Source: a virus. Taken from it: DNA of 32,750 nucleotides. Numbering within the stretch: the stretch's first letter is position 1; each line of letters opens with the position of its first letter. Under the pieces are notes generated by a model, which did no database searches, was not told the origin of the DNA, and saw only the letters and a list, made by a program, of their open reading frames with translations. The stretch is taken from positions 1-32,750 of IMG/VR virus record IMGVR_UViG_3300021139_000071; one strand, written 5' to 3'. A program made the position numbers and the translations under genes. Below are positions 6,651 through 15,500 of the stretch, piece by piece.

Positions 6651-7660
6651 ATGTTGTTATTAGTATCGGGTTTATATAATTTTAATTTTACAAAAGTATC
6701 ACTTAACCAATTATTAGGATTTTGTATTGTTTTTTCTAGTTGATCCTTATTAAACATTTTTAAGAATGATACCATGTTGTAAGAGTTATTAGGGGAAGAT
6801 GCTACTTCATCTAAATAATCTTTGTCTTGTTGAGGAATGTTTAAATTCTTAAGATCCATCAATTTTTTATTTATTCTTAATTGATGTTCATAATTACAAA
6901 TATCCACATATTTTTTACCTTTTTCTTTTTTAGATTTTTCTAAAATATAATCTAAACTTATTTCTTCTTCACTTGCTAGTTCAGGAAATAATTTCAATAA
7001 GGTTTTAATTTTAATACCTGCTACGTTAGGTACATTATCCCCATCATCTCCAGTCACTATTTTACAAGTAAGAAAGTTTTGAGGATATACTCCGTATTGT
7101 TCTTTTAACAATTTAGGAGAATATAATAATTGCTTTGTTGGAGAATAAACACTTACCCTGTCAGATACTAATTGAAGATAATCTCTGTCAGTAGAAACTA
7201 TTGTAACTTTTTTATTAAATTTAGTGACAAGATATCCTATTACATCATCAGCCTCTATTTTATTTAAAATTACAATATCTACAGGTAAACATCTCAAATA
7301 TCCAATCAATCTTACTATTTGACTTATCATAGCATCAGACTCCTGTTCTTGATCTTCAAATGCTTCCCAATTAGTTACCCTTTCTAAATGCCTATTAGCT
7401 TTGTATTCTGGGTAAAGGTATCTTTTATTAGTAGATCCCCCTTCTCCATCAAACACTAGTATTACTCTAGTAGGACCTAGTTTTTTTATTAAGAATCCTA
7501 AAGATTTTAAGAACCCTGCTAATCCTCCTATATGCTCTCCATTAGTAGTTACATGATTTACTTTAGCAAAACTCCTTAAAAAGAAATTAAGAGCATCTAC
7601 TATTAAAACATGACTACTTTTAGTCAGACCTTCTGGTCTACTGCTTTTATATTGATCCAT
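6647..7660 (-). CDS. rnh: 5'-3' nuclease, T4 RNase H/FEN-like
   Basis: This 337-residue enzyme removes RNA primers and flaps from lagging strands. The PIN-like nuclease core begins HVLIVDALNFFLRSF (about 18-32), giving the first acidic metal ligand. RVILVFDGEGG is the second strand, EADDVIGYL the third acidic cluster, and VSTDRDYLQLV the fourth. VTGDDGDNVPNVAGIKIKT forms the last metal ligands and the start of the helix-three-turn-helix DNA-binding region. This order is characteristic of FEN and T4 RNase H nucleases (T4 protein 305 aa). It overlaps denV upstream by 14 nt and the helicase downstream by 4 nt, forming a compact replication operon. Confidence 0.92.
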   Translation of the reverse strand: MDQYKSSRPEGLTKSSHVLIVDALNFFLRSFAKVNHVTTNGEHIGGLAGFLKSLGFLIKKLGPTRVILVFDGEGGSTNKRYLYPEYKANRHLERVTNWEAFEDQEQESDAMISQIVRLIGYLRCLPVDIVILNKIEADDVIGYLVTKFNKKVTIVSTDRDYLQLVSDRVSVYSPTKQLLYSPKLLKEQYGVYPQNFLTCKIVTGDDGDNVPNVAGIKIKTLLKLFPELASEEEISLDYILEKSKKEKGKKYVDICNYEHQLRINKKLMDLKNLNIPQQDKDYLDEVASSPNNSYNMVSFLKMFNKDQLEKTIQNPNNWLSDTFVKLKLYKPDTNNNI

Positions 7661-8042
7661 GCAATTGTTTTTGTTTAGATATAGGGTTACTCAATCTCTC
7701 AGCGATTCTCTCTTCCACTATTTGAATATCTTCTGTAGTAGGAATATAATCATTCATTAGTTCTGTTGGAACATTATTCCAGGATTCTGAATAATCTTGC
7801 ACATTAAATCCCCTAAATTTACATTCTTTATAAAGATCATCATACCTATTTCTTAGATATTTTAATTTATCATAGAAAAAACTAACATGTCCTTTACCCA
7901 AAGTAAACTTGTCAGGAATATTCTTTAAATTACATCTTCCTTTAGACACCATATTAGGTATCCTTTTAATTTCCCTAGCTTCAGCCAATAGGTGTTTGTT
8001 GGTAAGACTTTTTACGTCTACCCCTACGTTTATTCGTGTCAT
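7647..8042 (-). CDS. denV: Pyrimidine-dimer DNA glycosylase/AP lyase (T4 endonuclease V)
   Basis: This 131-residue enzyme repairs UV-induced cyclobutane pyrimidine dimers (T4 DenV is 138 aa). The N-terminus MTRIN is identical to T4. After Met removal Thr2 supplies the alpha-amino nucleophile. The catalytic acid of the T4 'EYRELPRV' segment (Glu23) corresponds to Glu24 in EAREIKRI, after a one-residue insertion. LGKGHVSFFYDKLKYLRNR matches T4 'LGAGHVTFFYDKLEFLRKR', and CKFRGFNVQD and DYIPT also align. The T4 C-terminal WYKYYGKA segment, which contacts the dimer, is not evident: this protein ends SKQKQLHGSI. The gene follows a strong intergenic hairpin after uvsX. Its presence suggests exposure to sunlight. 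Confidence 0.95.
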   Translation of the reverse strand: MTRINVGVDVKSLTNKHLLAEAREIKRIPNMVSKGRCNLKNIPDKFTLGKGHVSFFYDKLKYLRNRYDDLYKECKFRGFNVQDYSESWNNVPTELMNDYIPTTEDIQIVEERIAERLSNPISKQKQLHGSI

Positions 8043-8065
8043 AACTTTATATTTTTAAGATAGGT

Positions 8066-8101
8066 AAAGATACAGCTATTTTTTCAAATAACTGTATCTT
8101 T
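8066..8101 (-). terminator. 16-bp hairpin with GAAA tetraloop between uvsX and denV
   Basis: On the transcribed (minus) strand AAAGATACAGTTATTT is followed by GAAA and then by AAATAGCTGTATCTTT. This forms a continuous 16-bp stem (one U-G wobble) with a GNRA-type loop. It lies 15 nt downstream of the uvsX stop and 24 nt before denV. The U-tract after the stem is short (stem UUU then ACC), so it may act as an attenuator or mRNA-stabilising or processing element as well as, or instead of, a terminator. Read on the plus strand it has a longer T-run but no gene to terminate. Confidence 0.7.
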
Positions 8102-8115
8102 TTTAAAGAAGATAT

Positions 8116-9189
8116 TTAATCATCAGATTCTGAAGAATTGAAGTAATCGTTAGAATCTTCTTCTTCTTCTACAATATCAAAGTCATCTGTTTGAAGAATC
8201 CTTAACCATTCATTTGAGTGTTGTTTTTTGTACTCATCTAAATGCTTTTTATCATCTATAACAAATCCGTGAGAAGTAGCTAATACTTTACCTACTGAAG
8301 TAGCTCCATTGATGTGGTTTTTATCTACGGAGATTTTAGTACGTTTAGCAAATTCTACATCTTTTCCTTTTTTAGTTGCTTTTATTTTTTGGGTACCTGA
8401 TGTGGAAACATTACCAAAAGTTATAACCAATGAAGCATCAGAATACATAGTATTTCCAGCTTTATTAGCCATCTTAGGTTGCCCCATTACATTTTCAGGT
8501 TTTCTTACCCATATCTTATTCACAGCTACCAAAGTATTAGTATATTTTTGACTTTGTTTTCTAGACAAGACAATCTTTTGATTAATAAAATTACCAAATT
8601 GTTGGGACATAGCACCTGCATTCCATTCATTGTTGTTTTTGTTAGATTCAACTGATAGTCTACAAGGTACTGATCCTACAGAGTCCCAAAGAAAAAGTAA
8701 ATCACAAGGTAGTCTTCCATTTTTCTGCTCATCTATTAAATCAGCAATAAAAGAAGCAACATCTTCTATAGTATTCAGTTTTTCTCTGTCTACATATATA
8801 AAATTACCTTTATAGTTCACTATTTCTCCATCCTCATTGGCTATTTCTTGTACTTTCAATCCCATCATAATAGCATGATCCCAACTCCATTTCATTTCAG
8901 TTATAATAAACACAGGTAATATACCCATACTTTGGGCAGCAATGGCTGCTTCTAGTAAAGCGGTTGTTTTTCCTGTGTCACTATGACCTCTCAAAAGAGT
9001 AATGTGACCCATTGGTATGCCAGGAATAGAAGTACATTCTCGGAATGCTTCAGACAAAGGAATCCACTTTTCATCCTTCATCTTAATAGGGGTGCTTGTA
9101 AGATTTTTTGATTCCATGAATTTATCCAAATCAAAACTATCTTGTACAGCACCCTCTATTGCTTTAGTTAAGCTTTTATTTTTTGACAT
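8116..9189 (-). CDS. uvsX: UvsX RecA-like recombinase
   Basis: This 357-residue strand-exchange protein acts in phage recombination-dependent replication and repair. Walker A is GHSDTGKT (68-75), in ITLLRGHSDTGKTTALLEAA. Walker B is LLFLWDS (164-170). NAGAMSQQFGNFINQKI and LVAVNKIWVRKP match the RecA/UvsX L1-L2 core region. The last 20 residues are strongly acidic (EEEEDSNDYFNSSESDD), as in many UvsX and RecA proteins, where the tail moderates DNA binding. It follows the gp32 gene by 4 nt, so the ssDNA-binding protein and the recombinase that displaces it are co-expressed. A strong hairpin lies just downstream. Confidence 0.93.
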   Translation of the reverse strand: MSKNKSLTKAIEGAVQDSFDLDKFMESKNLTSTPIKMKDEKWIPLSEAFRECTSIPGIPMGHITLLRGHSDTGKTTALLEAAIAAQSMGILPVFIITEMKWSWDHAIMMGLKVQEIANEDGEIVNYKGNFIYVDREKLNTIEDVASFIADLIDEQKNGRLPCDLLFLWDSVGSVPCRLSVESNKNNNEWNAGAMSQQFGNFINQKIVLSRKQSQKYTNTLVAVNKIWVRKPENVMGQPKMANKAGNTMYSDASLVITFGNVSTSGTQKIKATKKGKDVEFAKRTKISVDKNHINGATSVGKVLATSHGFVIDDKKHLDEYKKQHSNEWLRILQTDDFDIVEEEEDSNDYFNSSESDD

Positions 9190-9193
9190 CTAT

Positions 9194-10093
9194 TTAATCT
9201 TCCTCTTCAAATAACTCTTTTAATTTCTTAAGAGTAACCTCACTAGGGGCACTTATTGTTTCAACTTCTTCATTTTCAGATTCTGGAACAGTTTCCTTTT
9301 TAGGTTTTGAATTCTCGTTATACTTAGTAGTTTTAACGGAAATAACAGTAGTAGCGTTGAATAAAGTGTTTTTAGGATCCCTTATCCACTTTTGAAATAG
9401 AGATTCAATCTCATCATAAGTGTAAATTAGGAATGCACTGTAGATATCAGGTTGGTTCTTAGTCCACAAAGAAATCATCTTTTTGTCCTCTGATAGTTTA
9501 CTACTTGTACGTTTTGGCCTAACAGTGATTTCAGGATACTCTTTTTTTGCTTCTGCTGCTGAAACCACATCAACAGTCAAATCAAATCCACTTTCAATGC
9601 TAGTAAAATTACCGTAATCTTCATCCTCTAAAATTTTAATTAAAGATTCTAGGTTCTTTTTACCAAATCCCCAGTACCTAACACCCATATCCTCTTCCCC
9701 TCTAACAACTACAGGTATGTAATACCTAATAGCAGGTTCTAATTTTTTGGCTGCTTTGTACTTATCAACATTGTAAGTAAGAGTACCTGTTGGCTCTTTA
9801 CTAGCCTCTTCAATCATCATTTCTGAAAATTCAATAATAGGGTCAGGTTCCCCAAAGTTTTTAGGAGATAATATAGTCCTGTTGGCTATATTAAAATGAA
9901 TAAATAATTCAATGAAAGGGTTCTCCGAATCCTTTTCATTAGGTACTGCCCTAACAACGTGTTTGCCAGGTTTTGGTGACCATAGTATTTTTTCCTTTAC
10001 TTTTTTAAGGTCTTCATACCGTTCACTGTTCTTGTTGTTGCTCGCATCCTTAAAGATGGACAACTTGCTCTTAATAGAGTCTGCTGTAATCAT
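9194..10093 (-). CDS. 32: Single-stranded DNA-binding protein, T4 gp32-like
   Basis: This 299-residue protein (T4 gp32 is 301) coats ssDNA at the fork. The N-terminus (NNKNSERYEDLKKVKEKI) is basic, as in the cooperative 'B' region. The core begins LWSPKPGKHVVRAVPNEKDS and contains FIELFIHFNIANRTILSPKN and RYYIPVVVRGEEDMGVRYWG, all typical of gp32 OB-fold domains in T4-like phages. IYSAFLIYTYDEIESLFQKW lies near the core end. The C-terminus is acidic (KKLKELFEEED), the usual partner-binding tail. No His/Cys zinc-binding set of T4 gp32 is present, since the protein has no cysteine, so this version probably folds without zinc. It is first in a gp32-uvsX pair. Confidence 0.9.
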   Translation of the reverse strand: MITADSIKSKLSIFKDASNNKNSERYEDLKKVKEKILWSPKPGKHVVRAVPNEKDSENPFIELFIHFNIANRTILSPKNFGEPDPIIEFSEMMIEEASKEPTGTLTYNVDKYKAAKKLEPAIRYYIPVVVRGEEDMGVRYWGFGKKNLESLIKILEDEDYGNFTSIESGFDLTVDVVSAAEAKKEYPEITVRPKRTSSKLSEDKKMISLWTKNQPDIYSAFLIYTYDEIESLFQKWIRDPKNTLFNATTVISVKTTKYNENSKPKKETVPESENEEVETISAPSEVTLKKLKELFEEED

Positions 10094-10165
10094 AATTATA
10101 ACTTTTTGTTTTTAAAAATTTGTTATTTAATATAAAGATAGAAACAATATTTTAATTTACCAAAT

Positions 10166-10555
10166 CTAAATTAAAATTATTTTATAAATTTTTGTATTTA
10201 GCTTTTTTAGTTCATTACCTTGAGTTAGTAGGGTAGTATTTCTGTAGTTTTCCCAAGTGATTTTGAATGAATGATCTAATACTCCATTGTTTAGAGATTT
10301 AATAAGGAGATTTAAGCTGTTTATAGTGTAGAGGGTATTAGTTTCTTTTTTTCTGTGTACTAATATAGTGTTAGGTAATATTTTAGTAGAGCCTTCTGGT
10401 ACTTCTATGTTATAAGTGCAAAGATATTCTTGTGATTCTGGAGATTCTAAAACAAAAATTTTATTGTATAGTATAGTATACTCATAAGTTATAGTATTTA
10501 GAGTTTCTTCTAATTTTTCTTTTTCTGTAAAAGTAGAAAATAACTTATTTTTCAA
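10166..10555 (-). CDS. Hypothetical protein, 129 aa, TTG start
   Basis: This small protein begins (TTG) KNKLFSTFTEKEKLEETLNT and ends NELKKLNTKIYKIILI. The middle has beta-like strands (TYEYTILYNKIFVLES, NTILVHRKKETNTLYTINSL) and a segment ITWENYRNTTLLTQ. No family is recognised. No in-frame ATG lies near the start, so TTG at 10555 is chosen. A TATTTATA octamer lies 22 nt upstream and an AACTATTTATAA element 40 nt upstream, which suggests its own promoter. It sits between the family-A polymerase-like gene and gp32, so a replication-related role is possible but unsupported. Confidence 0.6.
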   Translation of the reverse strand: MKNKLFSTFTEKEKLEETLNTITYEYTILYNKIFVLESPESQEYLCTYNIEVPEGSTKILPNTILVHRKKETNTLYTINSLNLLIKSLNNGVLDHSFKITWENYRNTTLLTQGNELKKLNTKIYKIILI

Positions 10556-10595
10556 TTTATTTTATATATTAGTCCTGTATAAATATTTTATTCCC

Positions 10596-10607
10596 TTATA
10601 AATAGTT
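10596..10607 (-). promoter_or_regulatory. Conserved 12-mer variant AACTATTTATAA (copy 2)
   Basis: This differs by one base from the exact 12-mer found four times elsewhere. It lies in the gap between the polymerase-like gene and the 129-residue gene, 40 nt before the TTG start. A second TATTTATA octamer on the minus strand at 10585-10578 lies closer, 22 nt from the start. Confidence 0.45.
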
Positions 10608-10613
10608 GATTTT

Positions 10614-11918
10614 TTAAGAGAAATTATAATTTAATCCACTTTTTATTTTAACTACATAATTTCCCTCTTGTAATATGTCTTGTATTTTAAATAAGACTTC
10701 TTTTCCGTCTTTTTTAGAATAATCTATTAAAATAGAATCATAAACTATTAAAACAGGTTTAGATTCTTTATCTTTCAGAAGTTCTTTCAATTTAACTAGT
10801 TTATTTATGTTATTTACTGTTTCTAAACACTGTACATAATAATTAAACAACTTAGTAGGATTAAATTCATTATTATCTTTTAATTTTCTACCATTAGGTA
10901 GTTTGATGTATCCTCTTTCTTTAAAAGTTCCCCACAAATATTGTATAAACATATCTATTTTTTCAAAAAATTCTATTTTTTTATATTTTTTTTCAACTCC
11001 GTTATATAATTGTCTAAAAGTAATCTTTTTACACTCTGCATATTCTTGATCAGTTAATTTACTCTTATTAAAATATTGTTTACCCAGGTATTCATGTATT
11101 GATTCACTAAAAGGTAAATTTATATTCAACTTATTAGCTATTAATCTTAAATGATATGCATCAAAATCAAATTCTATGAATATATCATTCTTAGGTATGA
11201 AAGCAGATCTGCAATTATTATCTTTATTTAAAGCTAAAAAATTTATTCCGTTAAATGAATTAGTAGGCCTAGAAGTTATATTGTAAAGATTATAACTTGT
11301 GTATATAATATCTCCAGAAATTGACCTGCTATCAGTGTTAGTTTTAAAATGTTTTTCAAATAATTTGTTATCTATTCTAATTCCCTGTTCTTCTACCCAT
11401 TTATAAACCTCTGTATAAGCAATATAAGGACTTCTAAGACACTTTCTATCTATAAGCGGTACCAAAGTACCAAAAAGAGATTCTGATTGCTCATAATGCT
11501 TAGAAACAGGTATTAATAAATTACACTTATTTGAGTTTTTAAATTTATAAGTAAAATCTCTGTAAACAGGTGTTTGAAACGTAAAATCTTTTAATTTATT
11601 ATCAATATCTAATAAATGTTGATTTACATCATAAAGATTTTCTAAATCTAAAAAATAAGAAGTGTATTTTTGATCAGTAACATACACTGTAGAAGATAGT
11701 TTTAATCTTTTTTTAATTAATTCTATATCTAATGAAAATCCTTCTAAATGTTTAATACAGAAAATGTATCCTTTACTAAAATCATTATAGTATATGAGAG
11801 ATACTTCAGTTAATTTAGGATGGACTTCATCTGAAAAGGGGATTACTTTTATAAAGCATTCCTCTACTACAGGTAAACTATTTAATTGTTTTTCTGTTTC
11901 TATTATAAAATAAGCCAT
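10614..11918 (-). CDS. Divergent family-A DNA polymerase-like protein, no visible exonuclease domain
   Basis: The 434-residue protein retains the order of family-A polymerase motifs in its C-terminal half. There is a 'TSRPTNSFNGINFLALNK' segment (215-232), like the 'GR.S....N.QN' template region. Motif A is FIEFDFDAYHLRL with Asp251 aligned to the first catalytic Asp. Motif B is ECKKITFRQLYNG (295-307), compared with 'AK..NFG..YG'. Motif C is IVYDSILI with Asp394, where the usual 'VHDE' reads 'VYDS'. The N-terminal half has no exonuclease motif that I can identify. Both catalytic aspartates remain, but the motif A Glu, motif C His/Glu and part of motif B are changed. T4-like phages normally use a family-B polymerase (gp43), so this may be the replicative enzyme or a specialised relative. 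An AAGAGG stretch lies 3 nt before the ATG, unusual here. Confidence 0.75.
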   Translation of the reverse strand: MAYFIIETEKQLNSLPVVEECFIKVIPFSDEVHPKLTEVSLIYYNDFSKGYIFCIKHLEGFSLDIELIKKRLKLSSTVYVTDQKYTSYFLDLENLYDVNQHLLDIDNKLKDFTFQTPVYRDFTYKFKNSNKCNLLIPVSKHYEQSESLFGTLVPLIDRKCLRSPYIAYTEVYKWVEEQGIRIDNKLFEKHFKTNTDSRSISGDIIYTSYNLYNITSRPTNSFNGINFLALNKDNNCRSAFIPKNDIFIEFDFDAYHLRLIANKLNINLPFSESIHEYLGKQYFNKSKLTDQEYAECKKITFRQLYNGVEKKYKKIEFFEKIDMFIQYLWGTFKERGYIKLPNGRKLKDNNEFNPTKLFNYYVQCLETVNNINKLVKLKELLKDKESKPVLIVYDSILIDYSKKDGKEVLFKIQDILQEGNYVVKIKSGLNYNFS

Positions 11919-11967
11919 AACCTCTTTAATTTGTAAAGGTATGGTTTTTTATTTCTAAATCAAAATA

Positions 11968-12579
11968 TCAATTAGAAATTCTTGCAAATTTTGTATAGTT
12001 GTTGTTTATAAAAGCTAGTAATCCTACAAATCCTTTAGCTGTGGATTCTGTAACTCTTTTATTAGTGTCATATACTCCTCCTTTTACTTGATATTGGGAT
12101 ATTCTGGTATCGTGTAAAGGTCCTGTTAATTGCCAAAATAAACTTGTGGTTTCATAGCTTAGTATATTAGGAGCAACATTACCATTTTGTATGTTAGACC
12201 AATCATTAGGAGATATTTCTATTACATATTGAAGTCCTGTAACATTCTTAGCAAAATACCTGGTAAAATATCCCGTAGTATAATCTGATTCTGTAGGTTT
12301 AGGAAAATAAGATGTTAAAGATTGTAGAGGTAAATTAGCAGGAGGATTACTATTATTAGCTTTAATTGGATTGTATAAATTAGAAGCTATAGGAAATCCG
12401 TATACTACAGGAGTTAACTCTTGATTTGTTCCAGTTACAGGATTTTTACCTGTATAAGTAGAACCATCATATAATATATAATAAAATCCAGTATAATAAA
12501 ATCCATCAGGAGTAGTATATTCTCCTCCATTAGTATAAGATCCTGTTAGTATTCTAGAAGATGGATAATATTTTATCAT
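11968..12579 (-). CDS. Virion/baseplate-associated structural protein (unassigned)
   Basis: The start chosen is ATG at 12579 (MIKYYPSSRILTGSYTNGG), which follows the hub gene stop by 10 nt and has an AATAAATAAA leader like other starts. An upstream ATG at 12621 would add 14 residues but overlap the hub gene by 32 nt. The 203-residue protein is rich in Tyr, Thr, Gly and Asn (FYYTGFYYILYDGSTYTG, followed by an NPVTG turn), typical of beta-rich virion proteins. It ends with an alpha-like segment before NYTKFARISN. There is no enzyme motif. Position after the SleB-tipped hub and before the replication genes marks it as the last gene of the tail/baseplate block. Its exact role in the particle is unknown. 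Confidence 0.7.
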   Translation of the reverse strand: MIKYYPSSRILTGSYTNGGEYTTPDGFYYTGFYYILYDGSTYTGKNPVTGTNQELTPVVYGFPIASNLYNPIKANNSNPPANLPLQSLTSYFPKPTESDYTTGYFTRYFAKNVTGLQYVIEISPNDWSNIQNGNVAPNILSYETTSLFWQLTGPLHDTRISQYQVKGGVYDTNKRVTESTAKGFVGLLAFINNNYTKFARISN

Positions 12580-12589
12580 TTTATTTATT

Positions 12590-15500
12590 TTAGGTTTTAT
12601 AACTCCCTGAGGTAACTCCAAATATGCTTTGTCCTTTTATAACCCATCCTTTTCCTTCTCCTCCGTGTACATTATTATTAGTTTTAAAATTTTGTATGTA
12701 TACCTCACCATCCTGTTTTGTTCTTTTACCTGGGACTACATATGCTTCTGCTTTATTAGATCCAAAAGATTTAAAATTCTTAGGTACAGAATTTAGATAT
12801 TTTGATATAGCATTATATATTTGTCCAGCTACGGAACATGAAACTACTCTAAAACCTTTGTCTCCGGGTTTAACAGATGAAAATTGACTTCTAGCTGTTA
12901 TTTGAGAAATAACATCTTTACCGTAGTTTTCATAATTAGTTCTAACTCTATTTAAAATTACACCAGCTACATAGGCCTTTTCTACAGAACTAATTTCTCC
13001 AGCCTCTCCGTTTATTACTGCTATAAGATGGTTAAATTCATCTAAACTTAAATCTCTACCTAAATAATCTTTAATTGCTTTTTTAGCATCTGTAGGATCT
13101 TGAGAAGTGCAATTTTCAGATTTAAAAGAAGTATCTCCACTAACTCCGTAAGTATCATAAGGAGTATTTTCAACAGGAATATAATTAGATATCTTTCCGT
13201 ATTCTACTTTTTGTTTCAATCTAATCATTTGACCTATTATTTCAGTAGTCCACTGTTCATTTTCTATGGTATGATGAAGTCCAACTACTATAAATCCTAC
13301 TTTAGTAAACCCGTTTGTACCTCTTAAAGATAGAGGTAGCCTATTTTCAGGTATTGTAAAAGCTTGGCCCATTACTATTCCTGCTATACCATCTATAATT
13401 ATAGATAAATTAGCAGGTATGAAGAGAGCTCCTGTTGTTACAGTCCCTACAGATTTAATTTTAGAAATAAACTCTCTATATGAATTTTTAGCACTTTCAA
13501 TACCAGAACTATCTAAATCTCCTCCCAAATATACTCTTCTAACTATATTATTAAATAATTCTAATGCAGTATTATCATTATTATCAGAAGTTTTATCACT
13601 GTTAGATGCACTGTTTTTACTAGCTTCTGTTATAAAAGGTTTATATCTATCATTAAAATTTTTATTTAACCAAGTCAAAGATGATGCATCAGTAGAATTA
13701 ACAGAAGCATTAGTATCTGATCTAGCAGATATAGCAATCATACTAGATAATTTAGTAGACATATTGGTTTCAAATGTCATAGATCTTACTATACTTTGTT
13801 GTCCAAATACAGGTAATTCTGAATAAGCTTTTCTTAATTCTTGTATACTTGATCCGTTAGGATTTATTGCGGAATTAACTTCTAATTTTAAATTAGGTAC
13901 AAATTGATCATCTAATATTTGAATAGTATTACTATCGTCTCTGTAAGCAACTCTAAAAGAATTTAAACCTCCAGTAGCGGCAGCTACGTCATCCATAATA
14001 GCTTGTAAAAACTGCTGTAAATATAGAGTATTTTCTTTATCTGAGTAAGTAAAACTTTCAGCTCTATCTATTAAATGTTGTATATTTAATAGAATACTCA
14101 TTGTTTTACCTTGATTACTATTTTCCTTTTTAAATGTAGGAAAATGCTGTCTTAGTGGATTTTCCTTGTTATCAGGATTCCATATAGGTCCTGTAATATT
14201 AGGTGCTACAGGATTATCTATTGAAGGTTTTGATCCCGTAGTGCTATTATTATTAGGGAATAAACTATAGTAGTCTGAAGTAGCTGCTTCAAACGGTATA
14301 AAACAAACCGTAGGATCTACAGATAAATGTTGAGGACATGTTAAACACAGATTAGTCTCTGTATTAAAATCTATATAAAAATAGGGGAATACTCCATCAT
14401 TAGTATTGCTAGAAAAACCTTCATAAATCAAACACATGTTGTTTATAAAAGCTAATAAATAACCTAGCGGAATATAAGCAGGGTATTCTTCTTGTGTATC
14501 TATGTTATAAGGAATTATATAAGAATAGAATAGGTCTTTAATGTTTATAGAAGGAACTGAATCATATAAAGAAGGATCAACCATTAAATTACTATTAAAT
14601 CCTTTTAAAGCATAAGCAGTCAAATCAAATCCACTAGGAGCTGTTTTTGGGGTATATAAATTAGCGTTTCCTTTCTTATCTAAGTATAAAAGATTTTTTA
14701 ATATTCCAGATTGATACATTACATAAGTATCAGGGGATATATCTAATTGCCCTGGGCTATTATTAGTTTTTCCTGCGTTTTTAGCTTGTGTTATTACTTT
14801 AATGTAATTTAACATAAACAGTAAAGAAGAACTAAATGCTTTTTTAGCTTCTTCCTGTTGTTTGGTAGAAGTATTTTTAGTGGAATTGGGATCCCCAAAT
14901 GGAACATTCGCAGCTTTTAGAGTTCGTATTATAGGAGTATTCGGGGTTTCCCCATTTAAAGCTCCTATTAATCTAATGTTATTAAATTCAATTTTTATAC
15001 TATTTAATATAAAAGGTTGATCTGTTAAATTAGTAAGTTTTTGGTTTACTTTACTATAATCTACTTTATATTTTACCTTTGTAGATTGAAAAGAATCTTT
15101 ACTTCCTATTATAGTATATAATTCATTTTTATTATTTACAAAAGAACCTAAATCTGATATTGTAAATTCAGGATAAGTTATTGAGTTTATAGCATTCGTA
15201 GTTTGATTAGTTGATATATTTTCTGAAAAAAATTCTGCAAAAGCAGTTACAATATCTTCTCTAGAAGGCTGTAAATAATCTTTTGGGGTTTGCCAACTAA
15301 AAGAAGTATTTAATATGTAAGTATCTACCTTATTAATAGTTATAGATACTTGAATATTTGCAGAAGTTATTGAAGAATTTTTACTATAAACTGAAATAGC
15401 AGCTGCAAATAGGGGAGAAATATTATCTACTATAGTTTGAAAAGTACTTGGAGAAAGTTGTAAGATACTTGAAGGGTTTGTAATTTTGTAATTATTGGAA

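Noticed and set aside
12580-12621. Upstream ATG at 12621 for the gene after the hub
   Set aside because: It overlaps the hub gene by 32 nt, while ATG 12579 has the A-rich leader seen before other genes and a clean 10-nt gap.
13419-13826. 135-codon plus-strand open frame inside the hub gene
   Set aside because: It lies antisense within a much longer gene with clear domain structure. The other plus-strand frames at 8309-8551, 12624-12887, 19391-19657, 20159-20479 and 30134-30361 are the same kind of shadow.
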